Part shown: piece after piece, positions 37,420-44,581 of the stretch
How positions within the stretch are numbered: position 1 is the stretch's first letter
How the letters are laid out: the number at the start of each line of letters is the position of its first letter
Assembly: GCF_002954225.1 (NCBI RefSeq)
Contig: NZ_PPTH01000017.1
Span: forward strand, 377,311-441,310
DNA from: Arthrobacter ruber
GTDB taxonomy: Bacteria; Actinomycetota; Actinomycetes; Actinomycetales; Micrococcaceae
DNA length: 64,000 nt
Direction: 5' to 3'
The notes under the pieces: generated by a model
The model's input: the letters and a program-made list of their open reading frames with translations, nothing else
Told to the model about the DNA's origin: nothing
The model's database searches: none
Position numbers and translations under genes: made by a program

Positions 37420-37584
37420 CTCCATCGGTCCTGGCGGTAGCACCCTACGGACCGAGCCTTCGCCACCGTCGTGCGGTGGTGCCCGTGGCTCGGACCTCGT
37501 TATCGCCCGACGTCAGGGGGACGTCGGACAACCAGGGTTGCTGCGGCTTCACTGATCCAGGTCTCTCGGCCGCTCGGGATGGTC
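37420..37584 (-). promoter_or_regulatory. SAM-I (S-box) riboswitch of the SsuABC-like/acs operon
   Basis: Minus strand: CCATC (P1), GAGCGGCCGAGAGACCTGG, GTGAAGCCGCAGCAACC, long P3 and extra hairpins, GGGTGCTACCGCCAGGACC and GATGG (P1). Core bases are almost identical to the metY element; it differs by a longer insert between the halves (about 165 against 104 bases). P1 pairs 37578-37582 with 37422-37426, and GGAG (37423-37420) overlaps it, so SAM should block translation of the ATPase gene. Confidence 0.9.
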
Positions 37585-37686
37585 ACTCCCATGAAACGCC
37601 CGCGCCGTGTCGGGAGCAAAATAGGGCGTGTAACAAATGCTGTAACAAATCCGTCGGGACACCCGGCACGAGGAGCAGGAGGCGCC

Positions 37687-38103
37687 GTGGCGCACGAGAA
37701 CGATCCGCAGGTCATCAGGAGGCTCCTGACCGAGCGCGGACGCTGGGCCGTGGTGGGGCTGTCGGACAATCCGCGCCGGGCGGCTGTGGGTGTCTCGCGC
37801 TTCCTGCAGGAGAACCTCGGCATGGAGATCATCCCGGTGAGCCTCAAGGGCGACGACGTCCACGGGCAGAAGGGCTACACCCGGCTCGCGGACATCCCCG
37901 GGAGCATCGACGTCGTGGACTGTTTCGTGAACTCGTCCCGCGTGGGAGCCGTGGTGGACCAGGCGATCGCGGTCGGCGCCCGGGCCGTATGGCTGCAGCT
38001 GGGCGTGATCGACGAGGACGCCGCCCGCAGGGCGACCGAGGCAGGGCTCGACGTCGTGATGGACACGTGTCCCGTGATGGAGGCGCCGGCGCTCCGTCAG
38101 TAG
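37687..38103 (+). CDS. CoA-binding (YccU-type) protein, short form
   Basis: 138 residues of the CoA_binding fold: WAVVGLSDNPRRAAVGVSRF, IIPVSLKGDDVHGQKGYTRL, SIDVVDCFVNSSRVGAVVDQ, ARAVWLQLGVIDEDAAR and the C-terminal VVMDTCPVMEAPALRQ. The cysteine near the end matches that of the longer paralogue at 27458. GTG 37687 has a perfect AGGAGG six bases upstream, so the start is secure. Divergent from the SAM-riboswitch operon. Role unknown; CoA or nucleotide binding is known for the family. Confidence 0.87.
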   Translation: MAHENDPQVIRRLLTERGRWAVVGLSDNPRRAAVGVSRFLQENLGMEIIPVSLKGDDVHGQKGYTRLADIPGSIDVVDCFVNSSRVGAVVDQAIAVGARAVWLQLGVIDEDAARRATEAGLDVVMDTCPVMEAPALRQ

Positions 38104-38106
38104 CGG

Positions 38107-38970
38107 CTACATGCGCTGGTATCTCGAACGGATGATCATGAAGACGCCGTAGGCCATGAGGCCCACCGCGACGGCACCGAGCAGCCAGGCACCGAAGGGC
38201 TGGTCGCGCAGGGTCTTCAGGGCGCCGTCGAGGCCGGTGGACTGTTCCGGGTTGTTCGTCACGGTGGCGACGACCACGAGCACGCCGAGGACGCCGAGCG
38301 CGAAGCCCTTGGCGATGTACCCCACGGTCCCGAGCACCACCACGGCCGTGCCGGGTCTACCGGCGGGCAGACCCGAGAGATTCCGGCGGAACCTGCGGGT
38401 GGCCCCGCTGTAGACGAAGTAGCCGCCCACCATCAGGATGCCCGTACCGACCGCGAGGAGGAGGGCCGAGCCGGCCGGGTTCGACATCAGGGTGGCGCTG
38501 AGGGAGCGGGTACTGCTGCTGCTGTTGCTCGAACCGCCCAGCGCGTACCGCCCGAAGGTCACGCCGATGGCGGCGTAGACCGCGGCCTGCCCGCCGCTCT
38601 TCAGGCGGGCCTTGAGCTTCTCCCGGTCGCGGAGGGTCTTCGTGCCGAAGACCGTGGTGGCGAGCTGGAAGAGGGCGAGGGCGAGGCAGCCGATGAAGCA
38701 GAACCACAGGAGCAGGGTCCCGCCGGGGCTGCCTGCGAGTCGCCCGATCGCCCCGCTCTGGTCGGCGCTGCCCGAGCCGCCGCGTGCGAGGCCGAACGCG
38801 ATGACTCCGATCAGCAGGTGCAGGATGCCCGCGGCCACGTAGCCCGCGCGGGCGGCGAGTTCGAACCCCCGGGAGTTGACGGCCTCCTCGGCGGCGTCGG
38901 ACGCCCTGTCCGCCGTGTCCCTGGGTCCGCCGTGTCCGTTGTGCCTGTTCGAGGCCGTTCCTGATGCCAT
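38107..38970 (-). CDS. DUF1206 membrane protein
   Basis: 287 residues with six predicted helices in three similar pairs, the DUF1206 pattern: GFELAARAGYVAAGILHLLI, LKSGGQAAVYAAIGVTFGRY and LGTVGYIAKGFALGVLGVLV are the three repeat starts. Each repeat begins with a Gly-Tyr/Val-Ala-x-Gly stretch. ATG 38970 was chosen because a charged cytoplasmic N-terminus follows; 39009 is an alternative. Function unknown. It ends three bases from the convergent CoA-binding gene. Confidence 0.88.
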   Translation of the reverse strand: MASGTASNRHNGHGGPRDTADRASDAAEEAVNSRGFELAARAGYVAAGILHLLIGVIAFGLARGGSGSADQSGAIGRLAGSPGGTLLLWFCFIGCLALALFQLATTVFGTKTLRDREKLKARLKSGGQAAVYAAIGVTFGRYALGGSSNSSSSTRSLSATLMSNPAGSALLLAVGTGILMVGGYFVYSGATRRFRRNLSGLPAGRPGTAVVVLGTVGYIAKGFALGVLGVLVVVATVTNNPEQSTGLDGALKTLRDQPFGAWLLGAVAVGLMAYGVFMIIRSRYQRM

Positions 38971-39095
38971 GGGAGTCCCGCCTTCGTCGCCGGTCCGGAC
39001 CTCCATCCTGCCACTGCTCCCCCTGCTTCGGGCGGTTCCGGGTCCGCTAGGTTGGAGCGAGGACATCGGCTCCACCGGGAGGGGAAGAGGCAGGC

Positions 39096-39659
39096 ATGGA
39101 CCGGTTCACGTACGAGGAGCAAGGCGCCACGGACAGGCCCTACCCGGAGGCCCTCGACGACGGCTGGCCCCCCGGCTACACCGTGATGGTGGAGTCCCAC
39201 GAGATCGCGACCGAAGACCCCTCCGCAGCCTTCATCAGCCTCACGGAGGGGATCCTGGCCTGGGACCTGCACCGGCGGGCCGGGCTGACCATGCAGTCCG
39301 ACGCCGCCCGGGCCCACCCCGGTGTCCGCGTGGTGGCCGGCTTCGGCATCGGGCCCGCCCGGATCAAGGCGCCCTGCCGCGTCATCTGGTCCCGCGAGCC
39401 GCAGCTCGACGGGGCCGGACGGGCGGTACCGGGGCAGCGCGGCGGATTCGGCTACGGGACGCTGCCCGGCCACCCCGTGAAGGGGGAGGAGGGGTTCTAC
39501 GCCGAGCTGACGGCGGACGACCGGCTGCTGTTCATCTGCTCCGCGTACAGCGTGCCGGCCACCCTCCTGTTCCGGCTCGCCTCGCCCGTCACCCGGCTGA
39601 CCCAGAGGTACGTGCTGTCGCGCTACGTGAAGGCGGCGCGGGAGCTGGCGGGAGCGTAG
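39096..39659 (+). CDS. DUF1990 protein
   Basis: 187-residue soluble protein of the DUF1990 family: RFTYEEQGATDRPYPEALDD at the N-terminus, LTEGILAWDLHRRAGLTMQS, the GFGIGPARIKAPCRVIW core and GFGYGTLPGHPVKGEEGFY. Good AGAGGCAGG spacing before ATG 39096, and TAGGTT at 39049-39054 is a likely -10. Function unknown. Its TAG stop is also the first three bases of a 45-base purL-derived direct repeat. Confidence 0.85.
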   Translation: MDRFTYEEQGATDRPYPEALDDGWPPGYTVMVESHEIATEDPSAAFISLTEGILAWDLHRRAGLTMQSDAARAHPGVRVVAGFGIGPARIKAPCRVIWSREPQLDGAGRAVPGQRGGFGYGTLPGHPVKGEEGFYAELTADDRLLFICSAYSVPATLLFRLASPVTRLTQRYVLSRYVKAARELAGA

Positions 39660-39701
39660 CCCTGCACGTCGAGGGCCCGGTTCTCGGTGTCCACCGCGCC
39701 G
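39657..39701. repeat. Left copy of a 45-base direct repeat (purL fragment)
   Basis: Matches 48086-48130, inside purL, at 43 of 45 bases in the same orientation (differences at repeat positions 18 and 40). Read on the minus strand it encodes [13 protein letters not shown], the purL peptide, but it is cut off from any gene. It begins at the DUF1990 stop codon. The two copies bracket the whole kdp cluster, 8,429 bases apart. Confidence 0.92.
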
Positions 39702-39920
39702 CCTGAGCACCCGTCGGCCGCTCGAAGCCCCGGCATCCGGTACGGCGGACCGTCCCCGGACCACCCCGACGGACCCCGCCATCAAGAACGCGTAGGGGTT
39801 TCACCGAGGGCCATGAGGAAATCGTGAGGATCGGCTTTTCGATCCGGCACGGGGTGTGTAATCGAGCCCGTGCCCCGTGCGGGCACCCGCCCGGCAGGAA
39901 GCCCGGCGGACCGCAGTCCG
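39702..39920 (+). promoter_or_regulatory. kdp upstream region with dyad elements
   Basis: TGTAAT at 39857-39862 is the best -10. GGATCG-6-CGATCC (39828-39845) lies where a response regulator such as KdpE could bind. GGCACGGG (39846-39853) pairs with CCCGTGCC (39867-39874) around the -10, and a further GTGCCC/GGGCAC follows. No protein-coding sequence and no recognisable c-di-AMP riboswitch. Confidence 0.45.
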
Positions 39921-40016
39921 ATGGAGTTCCTCGTGCTTGACGTCGTGTACCTCGTGGGTGTCGTGGCCCTGTTCGCCCTGGTCGCCCTGATCGCCCGGGC
40001 GGTGGAGAAGCTGTGA
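39921..40016 (+). CDS. 31-residue membrane peptide ahead of kdpF
   Basis: Begins [20 protein letters not shown] and ends ARAVEKL: one membrane helix with a short basic end. Its TGA overlaps the kdpF GTG (GTGA), and its size is like KdpF. It may be an additional small Kdp subunit or a leader that sets up coupling to kdpF. No ribosome binding site is obvious upstream (GGACCGCAG only). Confidence 0.6.
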   Translation: MEFLVLDVVYLVGVVALFALVALIARAVEKL

Positions 40017-40102
40017 TCGTCTTCAACCTGATCGCGCTGGTCCTCGGCATCGCCGCCCTGGGCTACCTCGTGTACGCCCTCGTACGTCCGGAGCGTTTCT
40101 GA
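40013..40102 (+). CDS. kdpF: KdpF, small subunit of the K+-transporting ATPase
   Basis: 29 residues, the normal KdpF length: a single membrane helix ([20 protein letters not shown]) and the C-terminal LVRPERF typical of the family. It stabilises the KdpABC complex. GTG start inside the stop of the preceding small ORF; its TGA overlaps the kdpA ATG by one base. Confidence 0.85.
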   Translation: MIVFNLIALVLGIAALGYLVYALVRPERF

Positions 40103-41775
40103 TGACCCTCGCCGCGGCCGTCCTGCCGCTGCTGACCGTCGTCGTCGTGCTCGCCCTGATCCACCGTCCGCTCGGCGACCATATGGCGCGGACCTTCACC
40201 GGCACGAACGATCTCCGCGTGGAGCGGGGGTTCTACCGTGTGCTCGGCGTCGACCCGGCGTCCTCCCAGTCGTGGCGCTCCTACCTCACCGGGGTGCTCG
40301 CCTTCTCCGCCGTGAGCGTGCTCCTCGTCTACCTGCAGCAGCGCACGCAGGCCCTCCTGCCCTACTCCCTCGGACTGCCGGCCGTCCCCGAGGGCCTGGG
40401 GTTCAACACGGCCGTCTCGTTCGTGACCAACACCAACTGGCAGTCCTACTCACCTGAGGTGACCCTGGGCTACACCGTGCAGATGGTGGGCCTGGCCGTG
40501 CAGAACTTCGTCTCCGCCGCCGTCGGCCTGGCCGTCGCCGTCGCGTTCGTGCGTGCCTTCGTGGCACGCCGCAGCGCGACGCTCGGCAACTTCTGGGTGG
40601 ACCTCACCCGCGCGGTGCTGCGCATCCTGCTCCCCGGCGCTGTCATCGCGGCCCTGATCCTCCTCTCCGGCGGTGTGATCCAGAACTTCAACGGGTTCAC
40701 GACCGTCGCCACCCTCACCGGCGGCGAACAGGTCATCCCCGGAGGGCCCGTCGCCTCGCAGGAGGCCATCAAGATGCTCGGCACCAACGGCGGAGGCTTC
40801 TTCAACGCCAACTCGGCGCACCCCTTCGAGAGCCCCTCGCCGTGGACCAGCGTGTTCCAGGTTCTCCTCATGCTCGCGATCCCGTTCAGTCTGCCGCGCA
40901 CCTTCGGCACCATGATCGGGCAGCGCCGGCAGGGCTACGCGATCCTGGGCGCCATGGCCGTGATTTCCCTGGTCTCGTTCACGGCCGCCACCCTCGCGGA
41001 GCTGTCCGCCCACGGCGCCGCAGCCCAGGCCGCGGGCTCCGCCTCCGAGGGCAAGGAGCAGCGCTTCGGCATCGTCGGGTCCGTCCTGTTCGGCTCGGTC
41101 AGTACGCTCACCTCCACGGGCGCCGTGAACTCGATGCATGACAGCTACACGGCGATAGGCGGCATGCTCCCCCTGATCAACATGATGCTCGGCGAGGTGG
41201 CACCCGGCGGTGTGGGCTCGGGGCTGTACGGCATGCTCGTCCTCGCCGTCGTCACCGTCTTCGTCTCCGGACTCCTCGTCGGCCGCACGCCCGAATACCT
41301 GGGCAAGAGGATCGGCGCCCGCGAGATCAAGCTCGCCAGCCTCTACATCCTCACCATGCCCGCCCTCGTGCTCGCCGGGACGGCCCTGAGCTTCGCTGTT
41401 CCCGTCCTCCGCGCCGACATCGACGGGACCTCGATCCTCAACCCCGGTCTCCACGGCATGTCCGAGGTGCTGTACGCGTTCACCTCCGCCGCCAACAACA
41501 ACGGCTCCGCCTTCGCGGGCCTCACCGCCAATACTCCCTGGCTCAACACGGCGCTCGGCGTGGTGATGCTGCTGGGGCGCTTCCTGCCCATCGTCTTCGT
41601 CCTCGCCCTCGCGGGCGCCTTCGCCGCCCAGGACAGGGTGCCCGCGACCGCCGGGACTCTGCCCACGGACCGCGTGCAGTCCGCCACGCTGCTCGTCGGC
41701 GTCACCGTCATCGTCACCGCCCTCACCTTCTTCCCCGTGCTCGCACTGGGTCCGCTTGCGGAAGGATTGCTCTAG
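40102..41775 (+). CDS. kdpA: KdpA, K+-selective membrane subunit
   Basis: 557 residues, about ten membrane helices. The selectivity-filter segments of the four-fold SKT fold are visible: [10 protein letters not shown] near residue 113, [17 protein letters not shown] near 232, [12 protein letters not shown] near 345 and [12 protein letters not shown] near 468. Takes up K+ with high affinity using ATP hydrolysis in KdpB. Overlaps kdpF; kdpB follows after three bases. Confidence 0.95.
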   Translation: MTLAAAVLPLLTVVVVLALIHRPLGDHMARTFTGTNDLRVERGFYRVLGVDPASSQSWRSYLTGVLAFSAVSVLLVYLQQRTQALLPYSLGLPAVPEGLGFNTAVSFVTNTNWQSYSPEVTLGYTVQMVGLAVQNFVSAAVGLAVAVAFVRAFVARRSATLGNFWVDLTRAVLRILLPGAVIAALILLSGGVIQNFNGFTTVATLTGGEQVIPGGPVASQEAIKMLGTNGGGFFNANSAHPFESPSPWTSVFQVLLMLAIPFSLPRTFGTMIGQRRQGYAILGAMAVISLVSFTAATLAELSAHGAAAQAAGSASEGKEQRFGIVGSVLFGSVSTLTSTGAVNSMHDSYTAIGGMLPLINMMLGEVAPGGVGSGLYGMLVLAVVTVFVSGLLVGRTPEYLGKRIGAREIKLASLYILTMPALVLAGTALSFAVPVLRADIDGTSILNPGLHGMSEVLYAFTSAANNNGSAFAGLTANTPWLNTALGVVMLLGRFLPIVFVLALAGAFAAQDRVPATAGTLPTDRVQSATLLVGVTVIVTALTFFPVLALGPLAEGLL

Positions 41776-41778
41776 ATC

Positions 41779-43938
41779 ATGTCCACCATCACAGAGCCGG
41801 CAGCCGGCAGCAGTAACAGCCCGGCACCGGAGGGGAACCGGCCCGCGAGGACACCCGGTGGAGCTTTCTCCGCCGCCCAGCTCGCCGAGGCCCTGCCCGG
41901 CGCCTTCCGCAAGCTCGACCCGCGGCAGATGTTCCACACACCCGTCATGTTCATCGTCGAGGTGGGCGCGGTCCTGATCACCGCCATCGCCATCGCCGAA
42001 CCCTTCCTCGGCGGTCCCGAGGCCTCGGGCGGCAGCGAGGTCCCGGCGTCGTTCGCGTGGCTCATCGCCGTCTGGCTCTGGCTCACGGTGCTCTTCGCGA
42101 ACCTTGCGGAGTCGGTGGCCGAGGGCCGCGGTAAGGCACAGGCATCCAGTCTGCGGCAGGCGAGGACCGGCACGACGGCGCGCGTGATCCGCGACTACGC
42201 GGCGGACACCGACCCGGGCGCTCTCCGGGCGTCGATCGCGGAGGTGCCGTCGTCGGACCTGACCCTCGGCGACATGGTGGTGATCGAGGCCAACGGACTG
42301 ATCCCGGGTGACGGTGAGATCGTCTGGGGCATCGCTTCGGTGGACGAGTCGGCCATCACCGGCGAATCCGCCCCCGTGGTCCGGGAATCCGGCGGAGACC
42401 GGTCCGCCGTGACGGGCGGTACGCGCGTGCTGTCCGACCGCATCGTCGTCCGCATCACCAGCCGGCCCGGCGACACCTTCGTGGACCGCATGATCCGCCT
42501 CGTGGAAGGCGCCGAACGGCAGAAGACGCCCAACGAGGTGGCCCTCGACATCCTGCTGGCCACGCTCTCCATCGTCTTCACCGTGGTGGTGCTGACCATC
42601 AACCCGATCGCGAGCTCCTCCGGCGTCTCCGTCAGCGTGCCCGTCCTCGTCGCGCTGCTCGTCTGCCTGATCCCCACCACCATCGGTGCCCTGCTCTCCG
42701 TGATCGGTATCGCCGGTATGGACCGGCTCGTGCAGCGCAACGTCCTCGCCATGTCCGGCCGCGCGGTGGAGGCCGCCGGTGACGTGACCACCCTGCTGCT
42801 CGACAAGACCGGCACCATCACCTACGGCAACCGGCGGGCCAGCGAGTTCGTCACCGTGGGCGGCGCGGACCGGCGTGAACTCGTGACCGCCGCCGCGCAG
42901 TCGTCCCTGAGCGACCCGACGCCCGAGGGCACGTCCGTCGTGGAACTCGCCGTCACCGAGGGATTCATCCGCTCCGCGGTCGAGGGAACGGTGGTCCCGT
43001 TCTCGGCCCTGACCCGCATGAGCGGTGTGGACTTCCCCGACGGCTCGGCCGTCCGGAAGGGTGCCGGCAGCGCGGTCCGCGAATGGGTCGCCGCCGCCTC
43101 CGGCATCGTCACGGCGGAGCTCGACGACGCCGTCACACGCATCTCCCAGCTCGGCGGTACCCCGCTCGTGGTCGCCGTCCGGGACGCCTCCGGCCGTGCC
43201 CGGGTGCTCGGGGTGGTCCACCTCAAGGACGTCGTGAAGGACGGGCTGCCCGAACGGTTCGCCGAACTACGCACCATGGGCATCCGCACCGTCATGATCA
43301 CGGGGGACAACCCACTGACGGCCAAGGCCATCGCCGCGGAGGCCGGCGTGGACGACTACCTGGCCGAAGCGACGCCCGAGGACAAGATGCGCCTCATCCG
43401 CAGGGAGCAGGAGGGAGGCGCGCTAGTGGCCATGACCGGCGACGGCACCAACGACGCCCCGGCCCTCGCGCTCGCGGACGTCGGCGTCGCGATGAACACC
43501 GGCACCTCGGCGGCGAAGGAGGCCGGGAACATGGTGGACCTGGATTCCGATCCGACCAAGCTCATCGAGATCGTGCGGATCGGCAAGCAGCTGCTCATCA
43601 CGCGCGGTGCACTGACCACCTTCTCCATCGCGAACGACGTCGCCAAGTACTTCGCGATCATCCCCGCCATGTTCATCGGCGCCTTCCCGGGCCTCGCCGC
43701 CCTGAATGTGATGCAGCTGAACTCGCCGTCCTCGGCGATCCTCGCCGCCGTCATCTTCAACGCGCTGATCATCATCGCCCTGATCCCGCTCTCGCTGCGC
43801 GGCGTGAAGTACCGCGCCGCATCGGCATCGAGCACCCTCGACCGGAACCTGCTCGTCTATGGGCTCGGTGGGATCATCGCGCCGTTCATCGGCATCAAGG
43901 CCATCGACCTCGTGCTCTCCCTCATCCCCGGTTTCTGA
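41779..43938 (+). CDS. kdpB: KdpB, P-type ATPase subunit
   Basis: 719 residues, inner-membrane P-type ATPase. ITGESAPVV (actuator), phosphorylated aspartate in [13 protein letters not shown] (near residue 339), [20 protein letters not shown] hinge and [18 protein letters not shown] all present. Gives energy to K+ uptake by KdpA. A roughly 40-residue Ser/Pro-rich N-terminal extension precedes the usual start, as in other actinobacteria. Confidence 0.95.
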   Translation: MSTITEPAAGSSNSPAPEGNRPARTPGGAFSAAQLAEALPGAFRKLDPRQMFHTPVMFIVEVGAVLITAIAIAEPFLGGPEASGGSEVPASFAWLIAVWLWLTVLFANLAESVAEGRGKAQASSLRQARTGTTARVIRDYAADTDPGALRASIAEVPSSDLTLGDMVVIEANGLIPGDGEIVWGIASVDESAITGESAPVVRESGGDRSAVTGGTRVLSDRIVVRITSRPGDTFVDRMIRLVEGAERQKTPNEVALDILLATLSIVFTVVVLTINPIASSSGVSVSVPVLVALLVCLIPTTIGALLSVIGIAGMDRLVQRNVLAMSGRAVEAAGDVTTLLLDKTGTITYGNRRASEFVTVGGADRRELVTAAAQSSLSDPTPEGTSVVELAVTEGFIRSAVEGTVVPFSALTRMSGVDFPDGSAVRKGAGSAVREWVAAASGIVTAELDDAVTRISQLGGTPLVVAVRDASGRARVLGVVHLKDVVKDGLPERFAELRTMGIRTVMITGDNPLTAKAIAAEAGVDDYLAEATPEDKMRLIRREQEGGALVAMTGDGTNDAPALALADVGVAMNTGTSAAKEAGNMVDLDSDPTKLIEIVRIGKQLLITRGALTTFSIANDVAKYFAIIPAMFIGAFPGLAALNVMQLNSPSSAILAAVIFNALIIIALIPLSLRGVKYRAASASSTLDRNLLVYGLGGIIAPFIGIKAIDLVLSLIPGF

Positions 43939-43972
43939 TCCCCGTCCGCCGACGTCCACGAAATGGCATCCC

Positions 43973-44578
43973 ATGAGCTCCTCCCGCAGCACCGTCCGAC
44001 AGCTCGGCACCGCCGTCCGAGCCCTCGTCCTCACCCTCGTCCTCGGCGTCGGCTACCCGCTCGTCATCACCGCCCTGGGGCAGGCGGCGTTCGGAGACCG
44101 GGCCGACGGGCAGCCCGTCACGCTCGACGGCGAGACCGTCGGCTCCGCGATCATCGGTCAGGGCTTCACCGACGCCGAGGGCGCGGCGCTCCCGCAATGG
44201 TTCCAGTCCCGTCCGTCCGCGGCCGGGAACGGGTACGACGGCGGCGCCTCCGGCGGCAGCAATCTCGGCCCCGAGAACCCCGACCTGGTCGCGGCCATCG
44301 AGGAACGGCGCGCTACCGTCGCGGAGCTCGAGGGGGCGAACCTTTCCGCGGTACCCGCGGACGCGCTGACAGCTTCGGCCTCCGGTCTCGACCCCCACAT
44401 CAGCCCCGAGTACGCGCTGCTGCAGGTGCCACGCGTCGCAGCCGAACGCGGTCTGGACGAGACCGACGTCGAAGCCCTCGTGGAGGAGAACACGCAGGGT
44501 CCCGACCTCGGCTACCTCGGGGAACAGCGGGTCGACGTGCTGCAGTTGAACATCGCCCTCGCCGCGCTGGAGACTTAG
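43973..44578 (+). CDS. kdpC: KdpC subunit
   Basis: 201 residues: one N-terminal membrane helix (LVLTLVLGVGYPLVITALGQ) and an extracytoplasmic domain with the conserved WFQSRPSAAGNGYDGGASGG, SNLGPENPDL, ASGLDPHISPEYALLQVPRV and LNIALAALE. It assists KdpAB assembly and nucleotide binding. ATG 43973; the 34-base gap after kdpB contains no convincing ribosome binding site. Confidence 0.94.
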   Translation: MSSSRSTVRQLGTAVRALVLTLVLGVGYPLVITALGQAAFGDRADGQPVTLDGETVGSAIIGQGFTDAEGAALPQWFQSRPSAAGNGYDGGASGGSNLGPENPDLVAAIEERRATVAELEGANLSAVPADALTASASGLDPHISPEYALLQVPRVAAERGLDETDVEALVEENTQGPDLGYLGEQRVDVLQLNIALAALET

Positions 44579-44581
44579 GCC

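Noticed and set aside
27400..38103. Mobile island carrying the two SAM-regulated operons
   Set aside because: No tRNA, integrase, insertion sequence or flanking repeat, and codon use does not differ visibly from the surroundings.
39702..39920. c-di-AMP riboswitch ahead of kdp
   Set aside because: ydaO elements control K+ uptake in some bacteria, but the core blocks seen at 31434-31630 are missing here; only simple dyads are present.
40450..43221. 923-codon minus-strand open frame under kdpA and kdpB
   Set aside because: Shadow of KdpA/KdpB; composition Asp/Glu/Gly/His-rich and no recognisable domain.
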